From: Butyribacter intestini | GTDB lineage: Bacteria; Bacillota; Clostridia; Lachnospirales; Lachnospiraceae | Direction: 5' to 3' | DNA: 64,000 nucleotides | Assembly: GCA_001414325.1 (NCBI GenBank) | Contig: LLKB01000001.1 | Span: 1,227,146 to 1,291,145, forward strand | Shown: in pieces, positions 8,932 through 17,955 of the stretch | Numbering within the stretch: the stretch's first letter is position 1 | Layout: every line of letters begins with the position of its first letter | Notes under the pieces: model-generated | What the model saw: the letters and a program-made list of their open reading frames with translations, nothing else | The model's database searches: none | Told to the model about the DNA's origin: nothing | Program-made: the position numbers and the translations under genes

Positions 8932-9150
8932 TTAATGCAATTTCTTTCTTCTTTTCTTCATGTCAACCACTGTTCCGTCGGGATTAACTACTGTTATCCC
9001 CTCAAGCTGGCTCGTAAGATTTCCTCTTACGGATGCAATATAATCTTTTCTGAGCTGCTTCTGCTCCGCAAGTTCTTCTTCATTAAGTCCCTCAGCCTTA
9101 GATTTGTGGTATAACTCGTTTATCCTCTTTATCTTTTCATCCATTGTCAT
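8932..9150 (-). CDS. DUF896 (UPF0291, YnzC-like) small protein
   Basis: A 72-residue protein of the DUF896 family, with INELYHKSKAEGLNEEELAE and the helical QKQLRKDYI segment typical of these two-helix proteins. GGAGG 9 bases upstream supports the ATG at 9150; the ATG at 9144 is also possible. It starts 2 bases after the preceding gene ends, so it is translationally linked. The B. subtilis relative lies near SOS-response genes, but function is not established. The C-terminus is unusually Lys/Arg-rich. Confidence 0.85.
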   Translation of the reverse strand: MTMDEKIKRINELYHKSKAEGLNEEELAEQKQLRKDYIASVRGNLTSQLEGITVVNPDGTVVDMKKRRKKLH

Positions 9151-9152
9151 TG

Positions 9153-10829
9153 CTATTTTCCTCCTGTTATCTTTATTGCTGTCTTTATTCCATCCATCGC
9201 CGCAGAAGTAATACCTCCTGCATATCCTGCTCCTTCACCGCACGGATACAATCCTTTTATATTAGACTGCATGGTGTCGTCTCTTACTATCTTTACCGGA
9301 GAAGATGTTCTGCTCTCAATACCTAAAAGCAATGTATCATCCCTGCTGTAACCATTTATCTTCTTTTCAAATGCAGTTATTCCCTCCTCAATGGAATCTG
9401 CGACTTCTCCCGGAAGAATTTCCCTCACATTTGCAAATGCTGTCTCACCCTTTGTCTGAGGTCTGACATTACCAAACTCTTTACTTACAACATTTTTCTT
9501 AAAGTCACCAAAAAGTTGAACCGGTATCTTTCCGCCTGCCGCATCAAATGCTTTCTTTTCCCATTTTCTCTGAAACCTCATTCCTGCAAGTGCGTCTGTG
9601 CCGTCAAAGTCCTCAACTCCTACAGTCACGACGATGGCACTGTTGGCATTTATGCCGTCTCTCAGATAATCGCTCATACCATTTACGGCAAGCATACCTT
9701 TTTCGGATGAGGCATTTACGACATAGCCTCCGGGACACATACAAAATGAATATACTCCCCTGCCGTCTTTCGTCTGGTGCGTAAGTTTATAATCTGCCGT
9801 AGGAAGTGCCTTGTAAAGTTCGCCGTACTGGTTTCTTCCTATCATTTCCTGCGAATGTTCAACCCTGACACCTATCGCAAATGATTTTGGCTGCATCATG
9901 ACACCGCTTTCATTAAGGCTTAAAAATGTATCTCTTGCACTGTGGCCTATCGCAAGTATAAGCCTGTCACATTCTATAACCTCCGCTTTACCTAAAAATC
10001 TGTCAGTAACATTTATAGATTCAAGTTTTTTGCTATCACCATTGCCTGTATTTTTTATATTTAATGAGTCTAATCTTACACCAAATCTCACCTCGCCGCC
10101 AAGTCTTTCTATTTCAAGCCGCATATTTTTCACAACATCGGCGAGTTTATCTGTCCCGATATGCGGTTTTTGAAGATAGAGTATCTCGGCAGGTGCACCA
10201 AATTTTACAAATGTCTCAAGCACTCTGCGGTTATAGCCGAACTTGTCTTTTACCATAGTATTTAACTTTCCATCCGAAAATGTTCCTGCACCGCCCTCGC
10301 CAAATGACACATTACTCTCAGTATCAAGTTCACCTGTTTTCCAAAAATGCTCAGCTGATTTCTTTCTGCTGTCAACATCAAGTCCACGCTCAATTACAAG
10401 TGGCTTGTAACCGCTTAATGCAAGTTCATATGCCGCAAACAGTCCTGCCGGTCCAAAGCCGGCTATGACTATCTTTTCAGATGTATCTTTTTCTGCCGCA
10501 GCTTCACATTTTGCTGTATAGTTTTCTTTTTTTTCACTCTTTATCGTCACATCATTTTTCTTATAACGGCTCAAGACCCTTTTTTCATTGTCTGTAAAAA
10601 AATCAACCTGATAGATAAAAAATATCTGTTCTTTTTTTCTCGCATCCACCGATTTTTTGAGCACCGTAAATTCTTTTATGTCACTCTGTTTTATTTTCAG
10701 CTTTTTTTCTATATACCTCTTTATAACGGCAGTCTCACCGGCCGATATTATTCCTTTTTTTAAATCCTGTTTTGAAGCCTCCGCCATAACTTTTTCAACA
10801 GGTATCTTCAACTGACCTATATGTATCAC
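9153..10829 (-). CDS. FAD-dependent dehydrogenase of the COG2509 type
   Basis: A protein of about 558 residues. A roughly 100-residue N-terminal domain rich in Lys precedes an FAD-binding Rossmann fold: IVIAGFGPAGLFAAYELALS, then the family stretch NVSFGEGGAGTFSDGKLNT. Near the C-terminus YPCGEGAGYAGGITSAAMDG closes the flavin site. These proteins are uncharacterised oxidoreductases. The GTG at 10829 is chosen because GGAGG lies 9 bases upstream and it overlaps the previous stop codon as GTGA, a typical coupling arrangement. The longer frame to 10907 would lie inside the neighbour. The substrate is unknown. Confidence 0.85.
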   Translation of the reverse strand: MIHIGQLKIPVEKVMAEASKQDLKKGIISAGETAVIKRYIEKKLKIKQSDIKEFTVLKKSVDARKKEQIFFIYQVDFFTDNEKRVLSRYKKNDVTIKSEKKENYTAKCEAAAEKDTSEKIVIAGFGPAGLFAAYELALSGYKPLVIERGLDVDSRKKSAEHFWKTGELDTESNVSFGEGGAGTFSDGKLNTMVKDKFGYNRRVLETFVKFGAPAEILYLQKPHIGTDKLADVVKNMRLEIERLGGEVRFGVRLDSLNIKNTGNGDSKKLESINVTDRFLGKAEVIECDRLILAIGHSARDTFLSLNESGVMMQPKSFAIGVRVEHSQEMIGRNQYGELYKALPTADYKLTHQTKDGRGVYSFCMCPGGYVVNASSEKGMLAVNGMSDYLRDGINANSAIVVTVGVEDFDGTDALAGMRFQRKWEKKAFDAAGGKIPVQLFGDFKKNVVSKEFGNVRPQTKGETAFANVREILPGEVADSIEEGITAFEKKINGYSRDDTLLLGIESRTSSPVKIVRDDTMQSNIKGLYPCGEGAGYAGGITSAAMDGIKTAIKITGGK

Positions 10830-12076
10830 TTCTGTTTTCCTCCTGCCGCACTCTTTCCTGCAATATATCCGCTGCTCCAAGCCCATTGGAGATTGTAACC
10901 GCCGCATATGCCGTCAACATCAACTATCTCACCGGCAAGATACAATCCGTCACAGACTTTTGAACTCATATCCTCAAAATCTATCTCACTTTTGCTGACA
11001 CCGCCTGATGTTACCTGTGCATTGTCAAATCCCGCCGTTTCGCTTACATCTGCTCTGAAACACTTTACTGCCGCACATATATTTTGGCACTGTCTGCCCG
11101 TAAGTTCATTTAGTAATGTCCTGCTGCCTATACCACATTTTAATAAAACGGCATCTGTAAGTTTATTGTTCATAATACCCTCAAGTATATATGAAGTTTC
11201 AAGCTTTGGATGGCACCGTTTTCTTCTCAAAAGCTCTTCGTACAATTCTTCCGCACTAAATTCCGGCAGAAAATCAACTTCGATATATGGTTTTTTTGAC
11301 ATTTCAAGCTCCCTTGAAATATATCTGCTGACCTGAAACACCGGGATTCCGGATATTCCTGAAGCGACAAGCTGCAATTCGCCTTTGTCATGTGCAAGCA
11401 GCTTTTTATCTTCATCATATGCTTTTATAATGCCTTTTACTCTCACACCTGCCCAGAGTTTCGTGTATTTTTCTTTGAGTTTAAACCATGTCAGTGCCGG
11501 AACAGGAGTAACTACCGTGTGTCCAAGCTTTGCTAATATCCCAAAGCACTTTCCGTCACTCCCGTGGCACTTCGCAGCCATGCCACCCGCCGTCACGATA
11601 ATCTTTTTAGCCAGATATTTATCTTTTGTTGTCTTTACGATAAAGCCAGTATTTTTTCCTGTCGCACTTGTCTTTTGCTCTATATCAGTTACTTCCTCCT
11701 CGAAGTGTATCTCAGCTTTATCAAGCTTTCTCCCAAGACAATTTCTAAGTGAAACAGCCTGCATTGACATTGGATATACATAGCCGTCTTTCTCCTCAGG
11801 ATAAACTCCTGCTTCCTTAAAAAATGAGATGGTTCTTTTCTCATCAAATCTTCTGAGAAGTTTCCAGACATCGTCACTCCCTGTCACGTGATAAAACTCA
11901 GGCTGCTGTTTTAGATTTGTAAAATTACATCTTCCATTTCCGGTGGCAAGGATTTTTTTGCCAAGCATTGCCATCTTTTCAATAACCATCACTCTGCCAC
12001 CCTGCTCTATTGCTGATGCGGCAGCCATCATCCCCGCTGCTCCACCGCCTATTATCAAAATCGGAACACTCCTCAT
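10826..12076 (-). CDS. HI0933/YhiN (BaiN/RdsA) family flavoprotein
   Basis: A protein of about 416 residues. The N-terminus PILIIGGGAAGMMAAASAI is a dinucleotide-binding motif, followed by the diagnostic GKKILATGNGRCNFTN. The C-terminal flavin contact is GLYLAGEIVDVDGICGGYNL. The family is annotated as an aminoacetone oxidase-like or bile-acid-related reductase; the true substrate is not known. The start at 12076 has GGAG 6 bases upstream; the frame is open to 12145. It directly precedes, and overlaps, a second flavoprotein gene, suggesting a shared redox role. Confidence 0.88.
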   Translation of the reverse strand: MRSVPILIIGGGAAGMMAAASAIEQGGRVMVIEKMAMLGKKILATGNGRCNFTNLKQQPEFYHVTGSDDVWKLLRRFDEKRTISFFKEAGVYPEEKDGYVYPMSMQAVSLRNCLGRKLDKAEIHFEEEVTDIEQKTSATGKNTGFIVKTTKDKYLAKKIIVTAGGMAAKCHGSDGKCFGILAKLGHTVVTPVPALTWFKLKEKYTKLWAGVRVKGIIKAYDEDKKLLAHDKGELQLVASGISGIPVFQVSRYISRELEMSKKPYIEVDFLPEFSAEELYEELLRRKRCHPKLETSYILEGIMNNKLTDAVLLKCGIGSRTLLNELTGRQCQNICAAVKCFRADVSETAGFDNAQVTSGGVSKSEIDFEDMSSKVCDGLYLAGEIVDVDGICGGYNLQWAWSSGYIAGKSAAGGKQK

Positions 12077-12101
12077 TTTTATCTCCATTTCCTTAATATT
12101 G

Positions 12102-12797
12102 TCAGGATGAATAGTTCTCCAAAATGCCGTACAATTCATCTTCATCTTTTACTTCAACGCCCTTTTTAAGAGCATTTCTCTCTTTTTTGTCAAGTCTTGA
12201 GGTTTTTATCCCCGTATAGTCAAAAATTGTTTTCTTATCTCCATAATATACAACAACTTCACCGTCAATGGCAATAAGATAATACTTATACTTTATCTTT
12301 GTCTGGTCATATATCTTCTTTATGACAAGCCTGTCACTTGAAAAACTGACAACTCCCATACTTTGCAATCCTGCAAGAAACTCATCCGCCGACATATTGT
12401 TCATATAGTCATGGCAATATGCCTCCACCTGTTCTTTGTTCATTCCGACAAGTTTTTCAGGAAGATTTCTGTACTCTGCACTTGAAATATCTTTTGCAGA
12501 ATCATATTTTTCTACCTGATAAATCGTCTGCACGGTAAGTTTATCATTATTTTTAGTACCCGCCGTCACACTTTCAGACCCACTACTGTCCTTAATCTTG
12601 TTATAATACTGTTTAACTTTTGCATCCGTATAATCTTTCATCTGACTTGTGATATATGTTTCCGACTTCTGCGACATTTTTTCAAGCTTTTTTACTGCTG
12701 ACCTATAACTTATAAAATTTGATGCAGCTATCACTATTAAAAATCCACATATAAGTCCTGCTTTTCTCACATACGAACCATTAAAATCTCTGCTCAT
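12102..12797 (-). CDS. Membrane-anchored protein with BofC-like C-terminus
   Basis: 231 residues. One N-terminal membrane segment (GLICGFLIVIAASNFISY), a charged coiled stretch, then an extracytoplasmic domain. The last 65 residues (YYLIAIDGEVVVYYG ... LYGILENYSS) resemble the C-terminal domain of BofC, a sporulation-signalling inhibitor in Bacillus. The resemblance is by eye, and many non-sporulating Lachnospiraceae carry such proteins. It lies 25 bases upstream of the YhiN-type gene. AAAGGTG precedes the ATG. The function is not known. Confidence 0.6.
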   Translation of the reverse strand: MSRDFNGSYVRKAGLICGFLIVIAASNFISYRSAVKKLEKMSQKSETYITSQMKDYTDAKVKQYYNKIKDSSGSESVTAGTKNNDKLTVQTIYQVEKYDSAKDISSAEYRNLPEKLVGMNKEQVEAYCHDYMNNMSADEFLAGLQSMGVVSFSSDRLVIKKIYDQTKIKYKYYLIAIDGEVVVYYGDKKTIFDYTGIKTSRLDKKERNALKKGVEVKDEDELYGILENYSS

Positions 12798-12861
12798 ATA
12801 AACACCACACCTTTCTTTTTAATGTGTAGTGTTTCCATTTCAAATAAAGTTATACAATATC

Positions 12862-12951
12862 ATTTCTGTTTTCGATTAAAAGCAACTTGATAATACATTG
12901 TCGCTGTATTTCTGTTTTCGCTTTAAACAAAGACAACGATATATTATTGCC
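12862..12951. repeat. Short direct repeat in intergenic DNA
   Basis: ATTTCTGTTTTCG occurs at 12862-12874 and 12908-12920. Similar following bases (TTAAA, CAAC, GATA) extend the likeness to about 30 bases at a 46-base period. It sits between the MutS-like gene and the BofC-like gene promoter. Its role is unknown. Confidence 0.45.
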
Positions 12952-12981
12952 ACGCAGGCATATATATAATAAATATGATGA

Positions 12982-14664
12982 TTATTCTGTTTCTTTCCAG
13001 AGTCCGTTTTTTAAGAAATCCCTTGCCTGCTTTTCAGCATTATAGGTTATAACCTTATCATAACCTATCATATTCAAAAGCTTTATGGCATTTCTTGTAT
13101 TCGCCGCACCCTCTCTCAATCTATAATCAAACAAAACATCTTCCTCGTCAACATGCTCCTCAAAATGATAATTAACATAATACTTTTTGAGCATATTTGT
13201 AAGCTCTATATCATGCGTTGCTGCAAAACACATTGCACCTTTCCCCGCAAGATACGCAAGTATCTCGGATGATGATGCTATCCTCTCAAGTGTATTCGTG
13301 CCTCTTAGGACTTCGTCTATAAAACAAAGTACCGGAACTTTGCTTTCCTTTACTTTATCCAGTATTCTCTGGAGCGACCTTATCTCAACTATATAATAGC
13401 TTTCGCTGTTTTCAAGGTCATCTCTCAATGCCATTGATGAATATATATAGTAAAAACAGGTTTTATATGAGTCTGCGAGCACAGTATTTATCGTCTGTGC
13501 AAATATGGCATTTATCGCAACAGTCTTGATAAATGTCGATTTACCCGAAGCATTTGAACCCGTAAGAAGAACAGATTTTTCAACACTGATACTGTTTTTT
13601 ACCGGCTTTGCAATAAGCGGATGATATAAATTTTTGGCTCCAATCCCGATATTTTTATTATCAAACTCAGGAATACACCAGTTTTCAAGACTTTCCCTGT
13701 ATGAACAGATTGAAATCATACTGTCAAGAAAACCAATCACCTCATATATATTAAATAATTCCTCATTGAGTTTTTTTGCCTCAGATACCATCGTACACAT
13801 CTTTATTATATCTATGTGTACCAACATTCTGACATAATCCATAAGTGAATCAAGAAGGTCTCCACCCATCTGACCTCCCGCTATAAGTGAACTGTGTTTA
13901 CAAAACTTTTTGAAACTCTTTACACTTTTATCGAGACTATCCATATAATCTTCAAGACCACTTATCTTTAAATCTACAATATCCCGACTCTGTGCCACAG
14001 TGCGTACTATAAACCCAAATAACTGTATATAGGGTTCAATCAATGATTTGTCCTTATAATATGAAAAGATATTATGCACAACAACAGCCACAAAAACAAT
14101 TATCATAACTGACGGCCACACAAAGCACAACGCTCCGCTTATGAGAAACAAAATACCAGATAAAATATGTTTTAATCTGTTCGGTGCATTTATATCTTTC
14201 ACACTGTTCATATATTCGTAAACCGATATTTTCCCAGGTTTTCCCATCTGTGAAAATGCAATCTGAAGTTTCAATCTCTCTTCCTCATTATCTGCCATCA
14301 GCTCGATAACACGCTCTCTTTCTGCAAGCTCCTCACTGTCCGTGCAAGGTTTGTGCAGCATTGCATAGAGATATTCTTCTCCCACAGATGTCCTAGTATG
14401 ATTTATCTTTTCGTAAACTCTGTCAAGTTCGAGGTCATTCCATGTAATATCATCGATATCATTCTCTCCTGCCGTGTTTTCATGATAATATTTTATATTT
14501 TTCCATATCACCTCGGAATATTCCTGTCTCGTCGGCTGTCCCCATGTCCTCTTAAGCCTTGATGTAAGTTTTTCCATATACTTTTTCTCGTCATATACCA
14601 CTTTTATCACGACAAGAACCAGAATAATTATGACCCCTATAGTTATCTTAATTGAATTATCCAT
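12982..14664 (-). CDS. Membrane-anchored MutS-like ATPase
   Basis: A protein of about 560 residues. The N-terminus is a membrane segment (IKITIGVIIILVLVVIKVVY), and two more hydrophobic helices lie around residues 165-205. The C-terminal 230 residues form a MutS domain V ATPase with Walker A LLTGSNASGKSTF, Walker B VLCFIDEVLRGTN and the downstream FAATHDIELTNML. It lacks the mismatch-recognition domain, so it is not a canonical repair MutS. It starts at 14664 with GGAGG 6 bases upstream (the longer frame is to 14679). It follows a terminator and is probably monocistronic. Substrate and role are unknown. Confidence 0.8.
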   Translation of the reverse strand: MDNSIKITIGVIIILVLVVIKVVYDEKKYMEKLTSRLKRTWGQPTRQEYSEVIWKNIKYYHENTAGENDIDDITWNDLELDRVYEKINHTRTSVGEEYLYAMLHKPCTDSEELAERERVIELMADNEEERLKLQIAFSQMGKPGKISVYEYMNSVKDINAPNRLKHILSGILFLISGALCFVWPSVMIIVFVAVVVHNIFSYYKDKSLIEPYIQLFGFIVRTVAQSRDIVDLKISGLEDYMDSLDKSVKSFKKFCKHSSLIAGGQMGGDLLDSLMDYVRMLVHIDIIKMCTMVSEAKKLNEELFNIYEVIGFLDSMISICSYRESLENWCIPEFDNKNIGIGAKNLYHPLIAKPVKNSISVEKSVLLTGSNASGKSTFIKTVAINAIFAQTINTVLADSYKTCFYYIYSSMALRDDLENSESYYIVEIRSLQRILDKVKESKVPVLCFIDEVLRGTNTLERIASSSEILAYLAGKGAMCFAATHDIELTNMLKKYYVNYHFEEHVDEEDVLFDYRLREGAANTRNAIKLLNMIGYDKVITYNAEKQARDFLKNGLWKETE

Positions 14665-14691
14665 ATCCATCCTCCACATACTTCATTTTCT

Positions 14692-14723
14692 AAAAAAGGA
14701 CGCAAACTTTATAATTTACGCCC
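14692..14723 (-). terminator. Intrinsic terminator after the signal peptidase-like gene
   Basis: The minus-strand arms GGGCGTAAA and TTTGCGTCC (14715-14723 with 14698-14706) pair fully with G-T wobbles and are followed by TTTTTT. Confidence 0.75.
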
Positions 14724-14880
14724 TTATTTTCATATCAATTATACCGTTGCCGCCAAACACCTAAAATTTTATAAACATTTTATATGTTCTGCTGCTTACA
14801 CACAATCTTTACTGCAGCTCTACTATACAACCGACATTTTATACTGCCTGTTACACCCTTGATGCGACAAAAACTTTATA

Positions 14881-15495
14881 TTATTTTACTTCTGATGATG
14901 ACGAACTATCACTCTTTTTAAAACCGTCAATCTGATTTATAAAAGCAAATGAATTTGTCCTTATCCATGCCTTTCCTACTATGTCGCTCTTTAATACATT
15001 TCCCATGCTGGCATTTCGGCTGTCCTCACAGTCATTTCTGTTATCTCCGAGCACAAAATACTCATCATCGTCAAGTGTTATCTCATCAAGTGCAAGTCCA
15101 CCGTTTTTCATAAGCGGAAAATCATACTTTTCATCAAGAACTTTTCCATCAATATAGACTTCACCGTTAGTTATCTTGACCTTTTCCCCCGGCAGACCGA
15201 TAACCCTCTGCACCACATAATAATTATGCTCACTTCCATTCTGTCTCAAAACCACAACATCATTTCTTTTTACGGAATGAAGTTTATACGACATTTTATT
15301 TATAAGAATTGAGTCATCATCTTTTACAGTCGGCTCCATGCCATTTCCTGACATAGTCATTCTTTCAAGACCATAGCGGACTATCAAAAAAGCTGCAAGT
15401 ACGACTATCGCTATCTCAATTAAAGTGATAAGGATACCGGTAATTATCTTCCTCGGATTTACTGATGTATCATCTAAATCATAATTATATCTCAT
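14881..15495 (-). CDS. Signal peptidase I homologue lacking catalytic Ser and Lys
   Basis: A 204-residue type I signal peptidase fold: an N-terminal membrane segment (about 18-41) and an external domain. In active enzymes the catalytic Ser lies in a GxSMxPT motif and the general-base Lys in a YVKRxIGLPGD motif. Here the motifs read SGNGMEPTV and YYVVQRVIGLPGE. The Ser position is Gly52 (codon GGC) and the Lys position is Gln96 (codon CAG). The structural box GDNRNDCEDSR is intact. The gene is open, full length and follows mecA by 29 bases. It is probably a non-proteolytic relative; binding or regulatory roles are speculation. Confidence 0.85.
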   Translation of the reverse strand: MRYNYDLDDTSVNPRKIITGILITLIEIAIVVLAAFLIVRYGLERMTMSGNGMEPTVKDDDSILINKMSYKLHSVKRNDVVVLRQNGSEHNYYVVQRVIGLPGEKVKITNGEVYIDGKVLDEKYDFPLMKNGGLALDEITLDDDEYFVLGDNRNDCEDSRNASMGNVLKSDIVGKAWIRTNSFAFINQIDGFKKSDSSSSSEVK

Positions 15496-15524
15496 GCTAT
15501 ACTACAATACTCCCACTTTATTTA

Positions 15525-16340
15525 TTAATATTCTTTCAATACCTTAAGAGCATTTTTAGAAATAAGACACTCAAAATGTTCCTTGCAATACTGCTCTATG
15601 TATGCCTGCTGTGAACATAACTTTGCATATTCCGTAAGTTTATGACAGACTCTTGTATAATCACCAAACTTAAGTTTACCTTTTTTAACAAACAGATAAT
15701 ATTTTCCATTTGAAACATCTTTATAAAGTTTGCTTGGAATATTTTTGTCAAGTTTCAAAGTCTCGGCAAATCTTTCTATATCATGCAAAGTATCAAAGCA
15801 AAATACCTTTGCTGCTGATGCTGCCTGCTTTTCTTTTGCCTTCTTCTGCTTTTCAATATCTTTTAAATGCTGTTTAAACGCTTTCTTTTGCTCATCCTCT
15901 GAAAGAGAATTATCATTTTTAAACTTGTCCATCTGCACATTTTCCACCTCATCAGTGGCTGCTTCTGACAGTTCTTCATCACCTGACTCGTCTTTTTCCT
16001 TTAACACACCGTTCACAACAACATCCGGTGTGCCAGACTCATCAAGTATGCCCGCAAGATTTTGTATCTGATTGAGCATATTGTGAATGGCATCTTCCCC
16101 TCTGTCAGTAAATGTGATAGTAAGAGAATTGTCCGGCATACGCATAAGCTGCATAGACACCATGCCGCTTTCTATCTCATAGCCAATCTCTTCCTCTGCC
16201 ATCTCAACGATACTCTCAAGAAACTCTCTTGACCTTTCCTGATTTGTAAAAAAATCCTCTATCGCAAAACCGTATGAATTCATTTCCTCCTCTGTCATTC
16301 TACACTGAACAGTATTTTCATCAATCCTCTGAAAATCCAT
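15525..16340 (-). CDS. mecA: MecA-type adaptor protein
   Basis: A 271-residue adaptor of the MecA family, which delivers substrates to ClpC-ClpP. The N-terminal domain starts with FQRIDENTVQCRMTEEEM, close to the family pattern, and recognises targets. An acidic and Lys-rich linker (about 110-175) follows. The C-terminal ClpC-binding domain contains FDTLHDIERFAETL and GKYYLFVKKGKLKFGDY. AAGGAGG 7 bases upstream supports the ATG at 16340. The linker is longer than in B. subtilis MecA. It is followed by the signal peptidase-like gene, probably in one transcript. Confidence 0.9.
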   Translation of the reverse strand: MDFQRIDENTVQCRMTEEEMNSYGFAIEDFFTNQERSREFLESIVEMAEEEIGYEIESGMVSMQLMRMPDNSLTITFTDRGEDAIHNMLNQIQNLAGILDESGTPDVVVNGVLKEKDESGDEELSEAATDEVENVQMDKFKNDNSLSEDEQKKAFKQHLKDIEKQKKAKEKQAASAAKVFCFDTLHDIERFAETLKLDKNIPSKLYKDVSNGKYYLFVKKGKLKFGDYTRVCHKLTEYAKLCSQQAYIEQYCKEHFECLISKNALKVLKEY

Positions 16341-16462
16341 ACGAACACCTCCTTAAAAAGTTAAAGTCTCTGACTGATATAATAATGCTTATACGGGTTC
16401 TTGTCAACAACATCAAAACATAAGTTTTGATATTATATACCCTTACTGTATAAATTCTATAT

Positions 16463-16496
16463 AAAAAAAGGGGGCATCCTGCGGGTACAGGATGCC
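16463..16496 (-). terminator. Intrinsic terminator downstream of uppP
   Basis: GGCATCCTG/CAGGATGCC (16488-16496 with 16473-16481) with a 6-base loop. On the minus strand it is followed by CCC and seven Ts (16463-16469). Confidence 0.85.
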
Positions 16497-16511
16497 TAGG
16501 TATGAATTGAA

Positions 16512-16537
16512 AAAAGGGTAGTAGGTGTTTCCTACTA
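16512..16537 (-). terminator. Second, promoter-proximal terminator hairpin
   Basis: TAGTAGG/CCTACTA (16519-16525 with 16531-16537) with a 5-base loop, followed on the minus strand by CCCTTTTTT. It lies 16 bases before the next terminator stem, giving a tandem stop after uppP. Confidence 0.65.
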
Positions 16538-16672
16538 TCGAGTAATATTGTACATTGTTAAAAATATTATGTCAAGCTGTAAAACAACTATTTTACTGTT
16601 TTTTCTCAGTTTTTTTATACTTTTTCTATACTATTCATAATCATTTGCTTATTTACACACATCCGGATTTAT

Positions 16673-17545
16673 TTAACCTGCCAACGCAAAATATCCGAGT
16701 ACAAGTACCCCCAAAATAATTCTATACCAGCCAAACACTTTGAAATCATGCTTTTTAATATATCCCATGAGGAATTTTATCACAAAAAGTGATACTATAA
16801 ATGCCGTTATCATACCTGTAAGCAATATTCCTGCTTCAAGAGCAGAAAAACCAAGTCCAAATTTAATTATTTTTATAAGACTTGCCCCAAACATAACCGG
16901 AATCGCAAGATAAAATGTAAACTCTGCCGCTACTGTTCTCGAAAGACCAAGTATAAGTCCGCCTATGATAGTTGCTCCTGATCTTGATGTCCCCGGAAAT
17001 ACTGCTGCTACAAGCTGGAACATTCCTATCCAAAAAGCTGTCGTATATGTAATCTGACCAATTTTATTAACTGAAGGTATATTTTTCTTGTTCTTTTCCT
17101 CGACAATAATAAATACAATACCTATCAATATAAGCATTATTGCTACGGTTTTGTAATTATAAAACCATTTTTCCAGATTATCCCCGAATGCAACTTCAAC
17201 AATAATTGCCGGAACACAGGCGGCTACTATCTTAAACCACATTATAAATATATCCTGTTTGATAAACTTAAAATTATCTAAAAAACCGGCAGCTTTATGT
17301 TTTACATAATGTTTTTTGAAATTCTCCTCTTTACAAAACGGCCATATTCTCCACCAGAAAAGAAGAACTACCGCCATTATTGCTCCAAGCTGGATAACTA
17401 CAAGATACATCTCTCTGAATTTATCAGATACATCCATCTTTATAAATTCATCAAGCAGAATCATATGACCCGTACTGCTTATTGGCAGCCACTCAGTAAT
17501 TCCCTCCACGATTCCAAAAATAATTGATTTGATAATTTCTAACAT
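16673..17545 (-). CDS. uppP: Undecaprenyl-diphosphatase
   Basis: A 290-residue polytopic membrane enzyme that dephosphorylates undecaprenyl diphosphate for cell-wall carrier recycling and often gives bacitracin tolerance. Both active-site motifs are visible: EGITEWLPISSTGH near the N-terminus and PGTSRSGATI in the second half. The start is set at the ATG at 17545, with GGAG 6 bases upstream; an upstream ATG at 17557 has no ribosome site. Two tandem terminators follow, so it appears monocistronic. Confidence 0.96.
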   Translation of the reverse strand: MLEIIKSIIFGIVEGITEWLPISSTGHMILLDEFIKMDVSDKFREMYLVVIQLGAIMAVVLLFWWRIWPFCKEENFKKHYVKHKAAGFLDNFKFIKQDIFIMWFKIVAACVPAIIVEVAFGDNLEKWFYNYKTVAIMLILIGIVFIIVEEKNKKNIPSVNKIGQITYTTAFWIGMFQLVAAVFPGTSRSGATIIGGLILGLSRTVAAEFTFYLAIPVMFGASLIKIIKFGLGFSALEAGILLTGMITAFIVSLFVIKFLMGYIKKHDFKVFGWYRIILGVLVLGYFALAG

Positions 17546-17724
17546 GACACTCTCCAATCCTATAATTTTTACATATTTGAAATTTTAGGTATAAAACAGA
17601 CTGTTTTTATATTGCAATATATTGTAAAAACAAAATCTATAAAACAATTTAAATATACTATATCTTCTATATATAATTTGTAATATATCGGGGCAAAATG
17701 CATTTTAACCATTGCATAACAAAA

Positions 17725-17761
17725 TACAGTCTGACAATACAATATATATTATCAGACTGTA
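17725..17761 (-). terminator. Hairpin downstream of the hydrogenase gene
   Basis: A 10-bp stem, TACAGTCTGA/TCAGACTGTA (17725-17734 with 17752-17761), can be extended by AT pairs. On the minus strand only TTTT follows, so it is a weak terminator candidate for the hydrogenase transcript. Confidence 0.5.
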
Positions 17762-17789
17762 TTAATTATTTCAATATGATGTCACCTAA

Positions 17790-17888
17790 TTAAAAACTAA
17801 ATAACTTTTTAACATTCAAATCAGACATTCTCAATCTGCTTTGAATATTTGCTAATTCTGCATTCAGCCTTTCATTTATTACATTCAT
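17790..17888 (-). CDS. Possible 32-residue ORF or gene remnant
   Basis: A short minus-strand frame begins with ATG at 17888 and encodes a helical, Asn- and Leu-rich peptide (NVINERLNAELANIQSRLRM near its start). The same frame stays open a few codons upstream to TAA, and there is no clear ribosome site. The amphipathic composition looks protein-like. It could be the end of a decayed gene or chance. It is the only gene-like content in the interval between uppP and the hydrogenase. Confidence 0.25.
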   Translation of the reverse strand: MNVINERLNAELANIQSRLRMSDLNVKKLFSF

Positions 17889-17955
17889 AAATCTGTCTGC
17901 AAGCTCAAGTATTGCTTATTATCTTTATAGCTGAACTGTCACTCTCAAGTTATAC

